The notes under the pieces are model-generated. The model was not told the DNA's origin. It did not search any database and saw only the letters and a program-made list of their open reading frames with translations. A program made the position numbers and the translations under genes. From NCBI RefSeq assembly GCF_030866765.1, contig NZ_CP133017.1:1889001-1953000 (forward strand): a stretch of DNA of 64,000 nucleotides, written 5' to 3'. Origin of the DNA: Paenibacillus silvisoli. GTDB taxonomy: Bacteria > Bacillota > Bacilli > Paenibacillales > Paenibacillaceae. Of the stretch, positions 16,050-25,559 are shown piece by piece (position 1 is the stretch's first letter; each line of letters starts with the position of its first letter).

Positions 16050-17210
16050 ATGAAAATTGAAAGCCGTTTAGCACAGATTGGATCCATTAAAGAGCCTGCA
16101 ACCGGAGCGGTCAGCTTCCCGGTGTATCAATCAACGGCCTTCCGCCACCCGAAGCTTGGCGAGAGCACGGGCTTCGACTATGCCCGCACGAAGAGCCCGA
16201 CGCGCACCGTGCTGGAAGAAGCGGCCGCTCAGCTGGAGTCCGGCGATGCCGGGTTTGCCTGCAGCAGCGGCATGGCCGCGCTGACGACCGTTTTCGCGCT
16301 GTTCGAGCAAGGCGACCATCTGCTTGTTTCCCTTGATCTGTACGGCGGTACATACCGCTTGCTGGAGCGCATCATGACGAAGTTCGGCGTAACCGCTTCG
16401 TACGTGGACACAAACGACATCGACGCAATGAACCAGCTGGTGACGCCGGCTACGAAAGCGATTCTGATCGAGACGCCGACGAATCCGCTGATGATGATTA
16501 CCGATGTGGAGCGGGTTTGTTCGTGGGCGAAGTCCAAAGGGCTGCTGTCCATCGTCGATAATACGCTGCTGACGCCGTTCTTCCAGCGTCCGATCGAGCT
16601 TGGCGCCGATATTATCGTGCACAGCGCGACCAAATACCTTGGCGGCCACAACGACGTGCTGGCCGGTCTAATCGTAACGAAAGGCCAGGAGCTGTCGCAG
16701 CAAATGGCGTTCCTTCACAACTCGCTGGGCGCGGTGCTCGGTCCGCAGGATTCCTGGCTCTTGATGCGCGGCATGAAGACGCTCGCGCTTCGCATGGAGC
16801 GTCACCAAGCTAACGCGACGGCGATCGCGAACTGGCTGCTGACGCATGGAGCGGTGGAGGATGTGTACTATCCGGCACTGCCTCACCATCCGGGACATGA
16901 GGTGCAGAACCGTCAATCCTCCGGCAACACCGGCATTTTCTCGTTCCGCTTGAAAAATGCCGCGTACGTGGAGCCGATTCTCCGCCACATCAAGCTGATC
17001 GCGTTCGCCGAGAGCCTCGGCGGCGTGGAGTCGCTGATGACGTATCCGGCCGTTCAAACGCATGCGGATATCCCGGCGGAAATCCGCCAAAAGGTCGGCG
17101 TAGACGACCGTCTGCTGCGCTTCTCCGTCGGCATCGAGCACGCGGACGACTTGATCGCCGATTTGGCGCAAGCCTTCGACGAGGCGAAACGCGAGCTAGG
17201 GGAGGCATAA
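16050..17210 (+). CDS. metI: Cystathionine gamma-synthase / O-acetylhomoserine thiolyase
   Basis: This 386-aa PLP enzyme of the Cys/Met family forms cystathionine or homocysteine from O-acetylhomoserine. The PLP lysine lies in HSATKYLGGHNDV at about residue 195, with the phosphate-binding SSGMAAL and the aromatic YGGTYRL. Its position between metA and a second homologue matches the Bacillus metI-metC arrangement, where MetI is the first enzyme. It starts 38 bp after metA with GAGAGGAAG upstream. Assignment of MetI versus MetC rests on gene order and overall similarity. Confidence 0.9.
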   Translation: MKIESRLAQIGSIKEPATGAVSFPVYQSTAFRHPKLGESTGFDYARTKSPTRTVLEEAAAQLESGDAGFACSSGMAALTTVFALFEQGDHLLVSLDLYGGTYRLLERIMTKFGVTASYVDTNDIDAMNQLVTPATKAILIETPTNPLMMITDVERVCSWAKSKGLLSIVDNTLLTPFFQRPIELGADIIVHSATKYLGGHNDVLAGLIVTKGQELSQQMAFLHNSLGAVLGPQDSWLLMRGMKTLALRMERHQANATAIANWLLTHGAVEDVYYPALPHHPGHEVQNRQSSGNTGIFSFRLKNAAYVEPILRHIKLIAFAESLGGVESLMTYPAVQTHADIPAEIRQKVGVDDRLLRFSVGIEHADDLIADLAQAFDEAKRELGEA

Positions 17211-17217
17211 GAACGAC

Positions 17218-18387
17218 ATGGCAGAACAGAACCAAGACAAGAAGAATACTCAATTCGCGACGAAGCTGATTCACTTCGGCGCCGAGATCGACAGCAGCAC
17301 CGGCGCGTCGAGCGTGCCGATTTATCAGGCGTCGACGTTCCATCATCACGATATTTTCAATCCGCCGACGTACGATTACAGCCGCTCCGGCAATCCGACC
17401 CGTCAGGCGCTGGAAGATTACATTACGCTGCTGGAAGGCGGCGTTCGCGGCTTCGCGTTCGCCTCCGGAATGGCGGCGATCTCGACCGCGTTTCTGTTGT
17501 TCTCGACGGGCGATCACGTCATCGTAACCGAGGACGTATACGGCGGTACGTACCGCTTGCTCACGACGGTTTTGAACCGGCTTGGCATTGAATCCACATT
17601 CGTGGACATGACCGATTTCGAAGCCGTGAAAGCTGCCCTGCAGCCGAATACGAAAGCCGTCTTCATGGAGACGCCGTCCAACCCGACGCTCAAAATTACC
17701 GATATCGGCGAAATCGCGGCGTGGGCGAAGGAGAACGAGCTGATCACGCTGCTCGACAATACGTTCATGACGCCGTACCATCAGCGTCCGATCGAGCTTG
17801 GCGTCGACATCGTGCTGCACAGCGCGACGAAGTTCCTTGGCGGTCACAGCGACGTGCTGGCCGGACTGGCCGTCGTTGCGACGGAGAGCCTTGGACGCAG
17901 GCTGAAGCAGCTGCAGAACGGCCTTGGCACCGTGCTCGGCACCCAGGAGTCCTGGCTGCTGATACGCGGCATGAAGACGCTCCAAGCGCGGATGGAGCAC
18001 AGCGAGCGCAGTGCCCGGAAGCTGGCGGAATGGCTGGACAATAACCCGGAAGTCACGCGCGTTTACTATCCGGGGCTTGCGGATCATCCTCGCCGCGACG
18101 TACACGAGAAGCAGTCGAAGGGCTACGGCGCTGTCGTTTCCTTCGACGTCGGCGACGGCGAGCGCGCCAAAGCGGTGCTCAGCCGCGTGAAGCTTCCGCT
18201 CGTAGCGGTAAGTCTTGGCGCGGTTGAAAGTATTTTGTCTTACCCGGCGATGATGTCGCATGCCGCGATGCCTCGCGAAGTGCGCCATGAGCGCGGAATA
18301 ACGGACGGCTTGCTCCGTTACTCGGTCGGTCTGGAGGACATTGACGATTTGATCGCGGACCTCGACCAGGCGCTTAAAGGGGAATAA
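17218..18387 (+). CDS. metC: Cystathionine beta-lyase
   Basis: The 389-aa PLP enzyme is a paralogue of the preceding gene (Lys in HSATKFLGGHSDV; SGMAAIS; YGGTYRLL). It has the length of Bacillus MetC (390 aa). It would cleave cystathionine to homocysteine, pyruvate and ammonia. The ATG lies 7 bp after metI, and GGGGAGG sits inside the end of metI, suggesting translational coupling. A terminator follows. Confidence 0.9.
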   Translation: MAEQNQDKKNTQFATKLIHFGAEIDSSTGASSVPIYQASTFHHHDIFNPPTYDYSRSGNPTRQALEDYITLLEGGVRGFAFASGMAAISTAFLLFSTGDHVIVTEDVYGGTYRLLTTVLNRLGIESTFVDMTDFEAVKAALQPNTKAVFMETPSNPTLKITDIGEIAAWAKENELITLLDNTFMTPYHQRPIELGVDIVLHSATKFLGGHSDVLAGLAVVATESLGRRLKQLQNGLGTVLGTQESWLLIRGMKTLQARMEHSERSARKLAEWLDNNPEVTRVYYPGLADHPRRDVHEKQSKGYGAVVSFDVGDGERAKAVLSRVKLPLVAVSLGAVESILSYPAMMSHAAMPREVRHERGITDGLLRYSVGLEDIDDLIADLDQALKGE

Positions 18388-18403
18388 GGCGCAAATAGAG
18401 CGA

Positions 18404-18438
18404 TACGCGGCAGTCCAGGCGGACTAGCCGCGTTTTTC
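18404..18438 (+). terminator. Intrinsic terminator of the met operon
   Basis: ACGCGGC-AGTCC pairs with GGACT-AGCCGCGT, followed by T5. Confidence 0.85.
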
Positions 18439-18559
18439 GCCGTTTAGGCAAGCTTTTACGGCCACTCTCGGGGCATGACGCTGTTTGTCGATTGTGGTAG
18501 TATAAGTTGAACGTAACTCATGTGACGGACATGCAGATAGATAGAAGGAGGTCTCCGAT

Positions 18560-19696
18560 ATGCAGCAGGTGGATCGCATTTTAGATAAAGCACTGCAAGG
18601 AGAACGGATCGGGCTCGAGGAATGCGTAACGCTGTTCGAATCCGACGAAATCGAAAAAATGGGCCATGTCGCCAACCAGATTATGCTGCGGCGCCATCCC
18701 GAACCGGTGACGACGTTCGTCGTCGGCCGTAACATTAACTACACGAACGTGTGCGACGTCTACTGCCGCTTCTGCGCGTTCTACCGCGCCCCGGGCTCGA
18801 AGGAAGGCTACGTGCTGCCGGATGAGACGATTTTGCAGAAGATCCAGGAAACGATGAACGTCGGCGGTACTGAAATTCTTATGCAGGGCGGCGTTAATCC
18901 GGATTTGCCGTTTACGTATTATTTGGACTTATTGCGTAAAATCAAACAGCATTTCCCAGGCATCACGATGCATTCCTTCTCCCCGGCGGAGATTCATAAA
19001 ATGGTTGCCCTGTCCGGCGGCTTGTCGCTGGAACAAGTGCTGCGCGAGCTTAATCAAGCGGGTCTGGACTCGCTGCCGGGCGGCGGCGGAGAAATTCTCG
19101 ACGACCGGACCAGACGCAAAATCAGCCGCTTGAAAGGCTCGTGGACCGACTGGATGGACGTCATGAAGACGGCGCACCGGATCGGCATGAACACGACGGC
19201 GACGATGGTTATCGGCTTCGGCGAAGAGATGGAGGAGCGTGCCCTGCACTTGCTCCGCGTACGCGACGCTCAGGATGAGTGCATCGCGAACGGCTACGAC
19301 TCGAAGGGCTTCCTGGCGTTCATTCCGTGGACGTTCCAGCCGGAAAACACGAATATGAAGCGCGAGAAGGCGTCGCCTGAGGAGTACCTGAAGACGCTCG
19401 CGATCAGCCGGATCACGCTGGACAATATCGATAACTTCCAATCGTCGTGGGTAACGATGGGGCCGGAAATCGGCAAGCTGTCGCTTTCCTACGGCTGCAA
19501 CGACTTCGGCAGCACGATGATCGAGGAGAACGTCGTTTCCGCGGCCGGCACGACGCATAAGGTCAACATCGATACGATTCTTCGACTGATCCGCGAAGCC
19601 GGCAAGACGCCTGCGCAGCGGAACACGCGCTATGAAATTTTGAAGATGTATGAAGAATCCGAAATGGCAAAAAACGACTTTATTATGCAAAACTAA
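18560..19696 (+). CDS. mqnC: Cyclic dehypoxanthinyl futalosine synthase (radical SAM, menaquinone synthesis)
   Basis: The 378-aa protein has the radical-SAM cluster CDVYCRFC at about residue 65-72 and the family motifs NYTNVC, MQGGVNPDLP and SFSPAEIH. It closely follows MqnC, which cyclises dehypoxanthine futalosine in the futalosine route to menaquinone. AGAAGGAGGT gives a strong ribosome binding site. It stands alone here with its own terminator; mqnA, mqnB/D and mqnE are not in the window. Menaquinone is the likely acceptor for the sdh complex, which fits. Confidence 0.92.
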   Translation: MQQVDRILDKALQGERIGLEECVTLFESDEIEKMGHVANQIMLRRHPEPVTTFVVGRNINYTNVCDVYCRFCAFYRAPGSKEGYVLPDETILQKIQETMNVGGTEILMQGGVNPDLPFTYYLDLLRKIKQHFPGITMHSFSPAEIHKMVALSGGLSLEQVLRELNQAGLDSLPGGGGEILDDRTRRKISRLKGSWTDWMDVMKTAHRIGMNTTATMVIGFGEEMEERALHLLRVRDAQDECIANGYDSKGFLAFIPWTFQPENTNMKREKASPEEYLKTLAISRITLDNIDNFQSSWVTMGPEIGKLSLSYGCNDFGSTMIEENVVSAAGTTHKVNIDTILRLIREAGKTPAQRNTRYEILKMYEESEMAKNDFIMQN

Positions 19697-19704
19697 CCGT
19701 TATG

Positions 19705-19735
19705 AAAAGGAGCTTCCCTGAGGAAGCTCCTTTTT
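19705..19735 (+). terminator. Intrinsic terminator of mqnC
   Basis: AAAAGGAGCTTCC pairs with GGAAGCTCCTTTTT. Confidence 0.9.
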
Positions 19736-19739
19736 GTTA

Positions 19740-20026
19740 TGCCATGAATACCCTCCAGCCCCAATCCCTCACCAGCCGTGCCAGCGCCTACATCGTATAT
19801 ATGCTTTTGCAGAACCATATACTGTTAGGGAAGCGCAAGTTCGCTTTAGGGCCTGAGAGCCAGCGTCTCATGCCGCTCGACACGTTTAACGTGAGGATAA
19901 GCGTCCAAATTCAGCCGCCATGACGGCTTCCACTACCGAGAACATAAGCACGTATTTCGACTCCCGGTCCTGCCGGTACCCCGGCGCCTTAGTCCGTATT
20001 CGCAATAAACTTTTAGGAGTGAGCCT
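19740..20026. other. Gap between mqnC and ytxC with a possible sigma-E-type promoter
   Basis: No gene is seen. GTATATA (19795-19801), 14 bp, then CATATACT (19816-19823) resembles a mother-cell sigma-E promoter (ATA-type -35, CATAnnnT -10) and would fit the sporulation annotation of the next gene. CACGTTTAACGTG at 19879-19891 is a short palindrome of unknown role. Confidence 0.35.
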
Positions 20027-21028
20027 ATGGAACTCTTCACTGTTTCTTTGCTTTCGGCTTCCCGTGAAGCGATTGATCGTCTACACCGCAGCTTAAGCGA
20101 AGAATTCATCGACTTACATAGCGACAATCTAGCCGCAGTTCCGTACGTTAGCTTCACTAGGCCATTGTATGAGACAATGGAAATTTCATGCCTTGTCGAT
20201 CTCGCCGGCTTCTCGCTCGCTGCCGACGGTTCGATGATGTACCGCAAAGCGGCGAAAGCTTTTGCCCGTTACATCATGTCCGAGCTGGAACCGATGCTGT
20301 TAAAAGCGATTATCCGCAAACAGTTCCACTACGAAGAAAGCAAAGAAATCGAGGTGCTGGAGCGATACTGCCATAACATCTTGTACGGTTCGTCGGTTCC
20401 GTCCGTGCAGGCTGACGATACTGACGCAGCGCTGATCCGTTCAGACAGAGAACGCCGCTTGGGCAAGGTCGCCGACGAAATCGATCAATTTCTGAACAGC
20501 AACACGCGCCTGCATCTGGACGGGTTCGTCACGTTCAGACTGGCTCCTTATTGGCAGGAGCTGAAAGAGGTTGTCGCATACGCGGTCGATGAATACGTCA
20601 TGGATAAGCAATATCAGGAGTTTATTTCGCTGCTCAAATATTTCGTGCGCATGCAGGAAGTGAAGCTTCCGATCGTGCATGTGCTGCACAAGGGCGGCAG
20701 CGAATTCGCGCTGTATGACCAAGATTTTCAGATGCTGGAGACGGTGCAGGCCGACCGGATCGTAGCGGAAATGCTGGAATCGGAAATGAACATGGAGGAT
20801 ATGATCGTCAGCACGCTCATTACGGTGTCGCCGCAGCAGATCGTCATTCATACGCGACAGCCCGAGCTGCCCGTCATGCGTACGCTGGAAACGATATTTG
20901 AACAGCGCGTCCGGCTGTGCTGCACATGCGGCCATTGCAGCTATTTCTTCGACGAGCAGGGGCAGCCTGCCGCGCAAGCGACGACCGAGCCGGTCCCCGA
21001 GAAGCGGGTCCGCAACGTGATTCCATAA
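20027..21028 (+). CDS. ytxC: YtxC-like putative sporulation protein
   Basis: This 333-aa protein has no membrane segment. It resembles YtxC, a Bacillales protein of unknown biochemical role encoded just upstream of thrS, the same context as here. Its C-terminal part contains a short cysteine-rich motif (CCTCGHC) at about residues 303-309. TTTTAGGAG lies upstream of the ATG. The thrS promoter begins immediately after the stop codon. Confidence 0.8.
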   Translation: MELFTVSLLSASREAIDRLHRSLSEEFIDLHSDNLAAVPYVSFTRPLYETMEISCLVDLAGFSLAADGSMMYRKAAKAFARYIMSELEPMLLKAIIRKQFHYEESKEIEVLERYCHNILYGSSVPSVQADDTDAALIRSDRERRLGKVADEIDQFLNSNTRLHLDGFVTFRLAPYWQELKEVVAYAVDEYVMDKQYQEFISLLKYFVRMQEVKLPIVHVLHKGGSEFALYDQDFQMLETVQADRIVAEMLESEMNMEDMIVSTLITVSPQQIVIHTRQPELPVMRTLETIFEQRVRLCCTCGHCSYFFDEQGQPAAQATTEPVPEKRVRNVIP

Positions 21029-21032
21029 GGGC

Positions 21033-21062
21033 TTGACCTTTCGCGCAGCCTCCGTTTATAAT
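21033..21062 (+). promoter_or_regulatory. Sigma-A promoter of thrS
   Basis: TTGACC (21033-21038) and TATAAT (21057-21062) are 18 bp apart, directly upstream of the T-box leader. Confidence 0.7.
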
Positions 21063-21068
21063 AATTGA

Positions 21069-21350
21069 CATGTAAAGGCATTGACAAAGACATGTATCAC
21101 CAGCATTTGCACGATTCAGAGAGAGGAAACACGGCTGAAATTTCCTTGCGTTGCAGCGGCGATATACCCCTTTGTAGCTGTGCAGTTGAACCCTGCTTGC
21201 AAGGCGAGCATGGAAGTAAGCTCCACCGGGCCGTTCCCGTTACAGAACGTCTACAAGGATCGGCAGCCGTCATGGCGCGCTGATTGAACTAGGGTGGAAC
21301 CACGGGTCTATACAAGCACTCGTCCCTTCGCGGGATGCGTGCTTTTTTTA
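21069..21350 (+). promoter_or_regulatory. T-box riboswitch of thrS
   Basis: The 280-nt leader has the diagnostic T-box sequence AGGGTGGAACCACGGG at 21291-21306, followed by a terminator (21314-21349; AAGCAC and GTGCTT arms, T7). Uncharged tRNA-Thr would pair with the specifier and with the NCCA-binding bulge to form the antiterminator. I could not assign the threonine specifier codon by eye. Confidence 0.95.
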
Positions 21351-21404
21351 TTGGCTGCAAACCGCATGGCAATGACAATTATCCGTGTAGGAGGAACGAA
21401 GAGT

Positions 21405-23348
21405 ATGGCAGCAGTTCAAGTCAAGCTTCCGGACGGCGCAGTCCGGGAATACGAGCAAGGAACAACAATCGAAGACGTAGCGGGTTCCATTAGCAACGGG
21501 TTGCGCAAAAACGCGATCGCGGGCAAGGTAGACGGTAAAGTCGTCGATATTTATACGCCGCTTGAGGGCGACGTATCCCTGGAGATCGTAACGGTTGAAT
21601 CCGCGGACGGCCTGGAGGTGTACCGTCACAGTACGGCTCATCTCATGGCTCAGGCAATCAAGCGTCTGTTCGGCAAAGAAAACGCCGTGAAGCTCGGCAT
21701 CGGTCCGGTTATCGAGGACGGCTTCTACTACGATATCGACATGGAGCAGTCGCTCACGCCGGAAGATCTGGTTAAGATCGAGAAAGAGATGGAGCGCATC
21801 GTTCAAGAGGATCTGCCGATCCGCCGCCGCGTCGTAAGCCGTGAGGAAGCGGTTGCGATCTTCTCGGAAATCAACGATCCGCTGAAACTGGAGCTGATCC
21901 GCGATCTGCCTGCGGACGTACAGCTGACGATTTACGATCAAGGCGAATTTTTCGATCTTTGCCGCGGACCGCACTTGCCGTCCACTGGCCGCATTAAAGC
22001 GTTCAAGCTGCTGAGCGTAGCCGGCGCTTACTGGCGCGGCGATTCCAAGAACAAGATGCTGCAGCGGATTTACGGAACGGCGTTTCCGAAGAAAGCGCAG
22101 CTGGACGAGCACCTTCATTTCCTGGAGGAAGCGAAGAAGCGCGATCACCGCAAACTCGGCCGCGAGCTGAAAATGTTCACGTTCTCGAAGGAAGTCGGCC
22201 AAGGCTTGCCGCTATGGCTGCCAAACGGCGCACGCCTCCGCAGAACGATGGAGCGCTACATCGTCGACCTGGAAGAGAGCCTTGGCTACCACCACGTGTA
22301 TACGCCGGTTCTGGCGAACGTTGAGCTGTACAAAACGAGCGGTCACTGGGAGCACTACAGCGAGGATATGTTCCCGAAAATGGCGCTCGACAACGAGGAG
22401 CTTGTCCTCCGTCCGATGAACTGTCCGCACCATATGATGGTGTTCAAGAGCGACATGCGCTCGTACCGCGACCTGCCGATCCGGATCGCGGAGCTCGGCA
22501 CGATGCACCGCTACGAAATGTCCGGCGCCTTGACAGGCCTGCACCGCGTGCGCGCGATGACGCTGAACGACGCGCATATTTTCTGCCGTCCGGATCAAAT
22601 CAAGGAAGAGTTCGCGCGCGTCGTGAACCTCATCCGCCAAGTGTACGACGATTTCGGCATCAAGGACTACCGTTTCCGCTTGTCGTACCGCGACCCGCAG
22701 GACACGGAGAAGTACTTCCAGAACGACGAGATGTGGGAAATGTCGCAGCGCATGCTGCGCGAAGTTGTCGAAGAGCTCGGCTTGCCGTTCTTCGAGGCGG
22801 AAGGCGAAGCGGCGTTCTACGGACCGAAGCTGGACGTTCAAATCAAGACGGCACTCGGCAAAGAAGAGACGCTGTCGACGGCGCAGCTGGACTTCCTGCT
22901 GCCTGAACGCTTCGAGCTGGAGTACGTCGGCGACGACGGCAAGAAGCACCGCCCGGTCGTTATCCACCGCGGCATTATTTCGACGATGGAGCGCATGACG
23001 GCGTTCCTGCTTGAGAACTTCGCAGGCGCGTTCCCGTTGTGGCTGTCGCCGGTTCAAGCGAAAATCATCCCGGTATCCGTCGCGTACGAAGGCTACGCGC
23101 GCGAGCTCGAGTCGAAGCTTCAGCTGGCCGGCATCCGCGTGGAGTCCGATCTGCGCAACGAGAAGCTCGGCTACAAGATCCGCGAGGCACAGCTGGAGAA
23201 GGCGCCATACATGCTCGTCGTAGGCGAGAATGAAGCGAACTCCGAATCCGTCTCCGTCCGCAAGCGCGGCGAAGGCGATCTCGGCTCCATGCCGGTTTCG
23301 CAGTTAATTTCGCTCTTGAAAGAGCAAATTTCGCAGAAGCAAATCTAA
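21405..23348 (+). CDS. thrS: Threonyl-tRNA synthetase
   Basis: The 647-aa class II synthetase has an N-terminal TGS domain (residues 1-65). An editing domain follows with [13 protein letters not shown] and later [10 protein letters not shown]. The catalytic core has the zinc-ligand cysteine in MNCPHHMM and class II motif 2 ([17 protein letters not shown]). The anticodon-binding domain is at the C-terminus. The ATG at 21405 has TAGGAGGAAC upstream; the longer open frame from 21294 begins inside the T-box. Expression is controlled by tRNA-Thr charging. Confidence 0.97.
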   Translation: MAAVQVKLPDGAVREYEQGTTIEDVAGSISNGLRKNAIAGKVDGKVVDIYTPLEGDVSLEIVTVESADGLEVYRHSTAHLMAQAIKRLFGKENAVKLGIGPVIEDGFYYDIDMEQSLTPEDLVKIEKEMERIVQEDLPIRRRVVSREEAVAIFSEINDPLKLELIRDLPADVQLTIYDQGEFFDLCRGPHLPSTGRIKAFKLLSVAGAYWRGDSKNKMLQRIYGTAFPKKAQLDEHLHFLEEAKKRDHRKLGRELKMFTFSKEVGQGLPLWLPNGARLRRTMERYIVDLEESLGYHHVYTPVLANVELYKTSGHWEHYSEDMFPKMALDNEELVLRPMNCPHHMMVFKSDMRSYRDLPIRIAELGTMHRYEMSGALTGLHRVRAMTLNDAHIFCRPDQIKEEFARVVNLIRQVYDDFGIKDYRFRLSYRDPQDTEKYFQNDEMWEMSQRMLREVVEELGLPFFEAEGEAAFYGPKLDVQIKTALGKEETLSTAQLDFLLPERFELEYVGDDGKKHRPVVIHRGIISTMERMTAFLLENFAGAFPLWLSPVQAKIIPVSVAYEGYARELESKLQLAGIRVESDLRNEKLGYKIREAQLEKAPYMLVVGENEANSESVSVRKRGEGDLGSMPVSQLISLLKEQISQKQI

Positions 23349-23437
23349 CTTAATCCTGCATTGGCGCAACCTGCCAATTTTCGCATAAAGCTTGTCGCAC
23401 TTGGGTATCCTTCGAACTAAGGAGGGTAACAACCCAA

Positions 23438-24025
23438 ATGATGACAAGCTTTTTGTCGTTTCAACGCGTTATTACAATCAGTACCGCCGTCATAACGATG
23501 GTGATTTGCATCTTAGCCGCGGATTGTACCGCAGCCGGCAGCGGCGGTATCGATCACGTCCGCAGCCATGCCGGTACGTTCAAGCCGGACGAGCTGCCGA
23601 AGCAAGCATCCAAAGCCTATAAACCGATTCAAGTTATTGCCACGGGCTATACGGCTGGCGTCGAATCCACCGGCAAGCGTCCGGGGCATCCCCAATACGG
23701 CATCACTTACTCAGGCGTTCGGGTGCGCAGAGGCTTGGTTTCGACCATTGCCGCAGACCCGAAAGTGTTTCCGATCGGAACCTTGCTCTACGTGCCCGGA
23801 TACGGGTATGGCATCGTAGCCGACACCGGCTCTAAGATTAAGGGGAAGAAAATCGATTTGTATTTTGAAACAAGGAAGCAAGTGTTTAAGCAGTGGGGAA
23901 AACGTAAAGTAACGGTCCACGTTCTGCGGAGGGGCAACGGGAAGCTGACCGAAGCCTGGCTGAAGGAATTGAACGAGGCGGTAACGGCCGAGAAGACGAT
24001 TCCGCGCGAGCTGCTTGAGTCCTAG
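23438..24025 (+). CDS. 3D (Asp-Asp-Asp) domain protein, secreted or membrane-anchored
   Basis: This 195-aa protein starts with a hydrophobic signal segment at residues 12-30. From about residue 65 it has a 3D/double-psi beta-barrel domain: [26 protein letters not shown], and [17 protein letters not shown], which carries the aspartates. Relatives (YuiC, YabE C-terminus) are muralytic transglycosylases acting on peptidoglycan, so a cell-wall role is likely. AAGGAGGG precedes the ATG by 11 nt. The SD and start lie inside a potential hairpin (23388-23451). Confidence 0.85.
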   Translation: MMTSFLSFQRVITISTAVITMVICILAADCTAAGSGGIDHVRSHAGTFKPDELPKQASKAYKPIQVIATGYTAGVESTGKRPGHPQYGITYSGVRVRRGLVSTIAADPKVFPIGTLLYVPGYGYGIVADTGSKIKGKKIDLYFETRKQVFKQWGKRKVTVHVLRRGNGKLTEAWLKELNEAVTAEKTIPRELLES

Positions 24026-24035
24026 TCGACATAGG

Positions 24036-24077
24036 AGAGAATATTCAGCGCGGATCGCTGAATATTCTCTTTTTTTT
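24036..24077 (+). terminator. Strong intrinsic terminator after the 3D gene
   Basis: A perfect 15-bp stem (24036-24050 with 24056-24070, beginning AGAGAATATTC) is followed by T7. Confidence 0.95.
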
Positions 24078-24141
24078 GCATATCAGGTATGTTAAAATAC
24101 ACGTCGAAAGCGCTATCATTTATCGCTAAGGATGGAGAGCT

Positions 24142-24663
24142 ATGAACAAAGAATCATCCCGTGCTCAGCCTAACGCATTATTCCAAACGGATTCATTTGA
24201 GGACAAGCTGCTTGAGCTTTATAACGAGATGATTCAAGTTGCCTATGCGAAGGTATACAATAAATCCGATGCGCAGGACGCCGTTCAGGAAGCCTGGGTG
24301 CGCATGCTGATGAAGCAGTCGACGCTCAGAGAGCGCTCGAAGCTGGCTGCTTGGGCGAAGGCCATCACGACCAACATTGCCGCGAACCTCAATAAGAGGG
24401 CGGCTCGGATGCGGCCGACCGACGATGATTCGCTCATGCTGAACAAAAACGAGCGAGCCGTACTCCGTGACGAAGCGGCCGTCATGCTCGAAATTACGGA
24501 GCTGCTGGACATGCTCGATCCGGTGTCGCGGACGATGCTGCTGTACAAGTTTTATTACGGCTTCAAAGACGCCGAAATCGCGGCGTTCATGGAGGTTCCC
24601 GTCGGCACGATCAAAGCCCGGATTCACCGGACAAAGAAGTATTTGCGCGAGAACATGAACTGA
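24142..24663 (+). CDS. ECF-like RNA polymerase sigma factor
   Basis: The 173-aa protein has sigma region 2 at about residues 22-90 (DAQDAVQEAWVRMLM) and region 4 at about 115-170 (LLDMLDPVSRTMLLYKFYYG, then VPVGTIKARIHRTKKYLRE). There is no region 3, which is the ECF layout. No anti-sigma factor gene is adjacent, so how it is controlled is unclear. Confidence 0.85.
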   Translation: MNKESSRAQPNALFQTDSFEDKLLELYNEMIQVAYAKVYNKSDAQDAVQEAWVRMLMKQSTLRERSKLAAWAKAITTNIAANLNKRAARMRPTDDDSLMLNKNERAVLRDEAAVMLEITELLDMLDPVSRTMLLYKFYYGFKDAEIAAFMEVPVGTIKARIHRTKKYLRENMN

Positions 24664-24685
24664 TAAATTCGTCCTCGTGTGCTTA

Positions 24686-24714
24686 CATAAACCATTCCCG
24701 GCCATGCCATACTA
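24686..24714 (+). promoter_or_regulatory. Sigma-G-like forespore promoter
   Basis: CATA (24686-24689), 18 bp, then CATACTA (24708-24714) matches the forespore consensus (HATR-N18-CATWMTA). It lies 26 bp upstream of the SASP-like start codon. Confidence 0.6.
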
Positions 24715-24739
24715 GTGGATGTACGGGGAGGTGACCAGG

Positions 24740-24868
24740 ATGGCAAAAAACAAAAACAACAAATTTAATGCAGCCCAAAACAAGTATAACGCGGAATTTG
24801 CGGCTGAAAATGCAGCAAACCAAGCAAATGCAACGACAAAAGCCGCTTCACAAAAAGCGGAAAAATAA
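24740..24868 (+). CDS. Small acid-soluble spore protein-like, gamma type
   Basis: A 42-aa protein begins MAKNKNNKFNAAQNKYNAEF and is rich in Asn, Ala, Lys and Gln, with no Cys or Trp. The short repeats (NAEFAAENAANQAN) recall gamma-type SASPs such as SspE (TEFASETNAQQ), which serve as amino-acid stores in spores. GGGAGGTGA lies 7 nt before the ATG, a sigma-G-like promoter precedes it and a terminator follows. The family call is by composition and context; the gene is well supported. Confidence 0.75.
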   Translation: MAKNKNNKFNAAQNKYNAEFAAENAANQANATTKAASQKAEK

Positions 24869-24899
24869 GCGAAGTTTTCGCATTTGCGAGACTGTGACG

Positions 24900-24928
24900 A
24901 AAGAGGGACCCTATGCGGTCCCTCTTTT
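24900..24928 (+). terminator. Intrinsic terminator of the SASP-like gene
   Basis: AAAGAGGGACC pairs with GGTCCCTCTTTT. Confidence 0.9.
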
Positions 24929-25065
24929 CATTGGCCTTGCAGGAGCTGACATGGGCGTCAAATATTTGCCTTTTTTCAAGGCGAAAAAGTTGTTTCCAAA
25001 CGGGAATCGATCGTGTAAGATAAGTAGTGTAACAAATGATAACATGTGAGGGCAGGGGAGTTGTC

Positions 25066-25449
25066 ATGATGGATCCTATTACTTACACACCGGCTTCTCA
25101 TTTGAGACACCGTAAAGCAGCGGAAGTTATTCCATTCTTAAACACATACATTGCGAAGCGCGAACAAGAAATCGCGGAGATTGAGCAAATGGTGGCGCGG
25201 TACGAGAAACGCCGGCTTCATGAAGAGCGTTCCTACCAGTCGATGTCGACGCTGCGGCGGATGCTTACCGGCAAGAAGCCGGACCATCATCTTGCCGTTG
25301 AATATATTCATTACGTAAAGCGGCCGATGGAGCGGGTCCGGATGCTCCGGCTAGAAGTGGAGCAAGCTCGTGCGATATTGAACAGCAGCGACAATAATGA
25401 AGCGGCTGAGATCGCGATTTCGAGCGAGATGGATGATGAAATGAATTAA
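25066..25449 (+). CDS. Conserved-looking protein of unknown function
   Basis: This 127-aa protein is charged and mainly helical, with a likely coiled coil at about residues 30-60 (REQEIAEIEQMVARYEKRRLHEE) and no membrane segment. The C-terminus is acidic. It begins at ATG 25066 (a second ATG follows directly) with AGGGGAG 6 nt upstream. It forms a single-gene unit with a terminator. I do not recognise the family. Confidence 0.75.
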   Translation: MMDPITYTPASHLRHRKAAEVIPFLNTYIAKREQEIAEIEQMVARYEKRRLHEERSYQSMSTLRRMLTGKKPDHHLAVEYIHYVKRPMERVRMLRLEVEQARAILNSSDNNEAAEIAISSEMDDEMN

Positions 25450-25454
25450 CGATC

Positions 25455-25488
25455 GACCAGACCGTCCAAGGGGCTGGTCTTTTTTTTG
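25455..25488 (+). terminator. Intrinsic terminator
   Basis: GACCAG pairs with CTGGTC and is followed by T8. Confidence 0.65.
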
Positions 25489-25497
25489 TTCATACCT

Positions 25498-25556
25498 ACA
25501 AAGGCGCCGCCACCCTCCGAACGGTCTTTCGTTCAGGGGGATGGCGGCGCCTTTAC
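25498..25556 (-). terminator. Terminator hairpin of amtB
   Basis: AAAGGCGCCGCCA pairs with TGGCGGCGCCTTT around an inner hairpin (GAACGGTCTTTCGTTC). The minus strand has TTT at the stem base. Confidence 0.65.
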
Positions 25557-25559
25557 GGA

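Noticed and set aside
21065-21287. Two short frames upstream of thrS
   Set aside because: They lie within the T-box leader and are explained by conserved RNA sequence.
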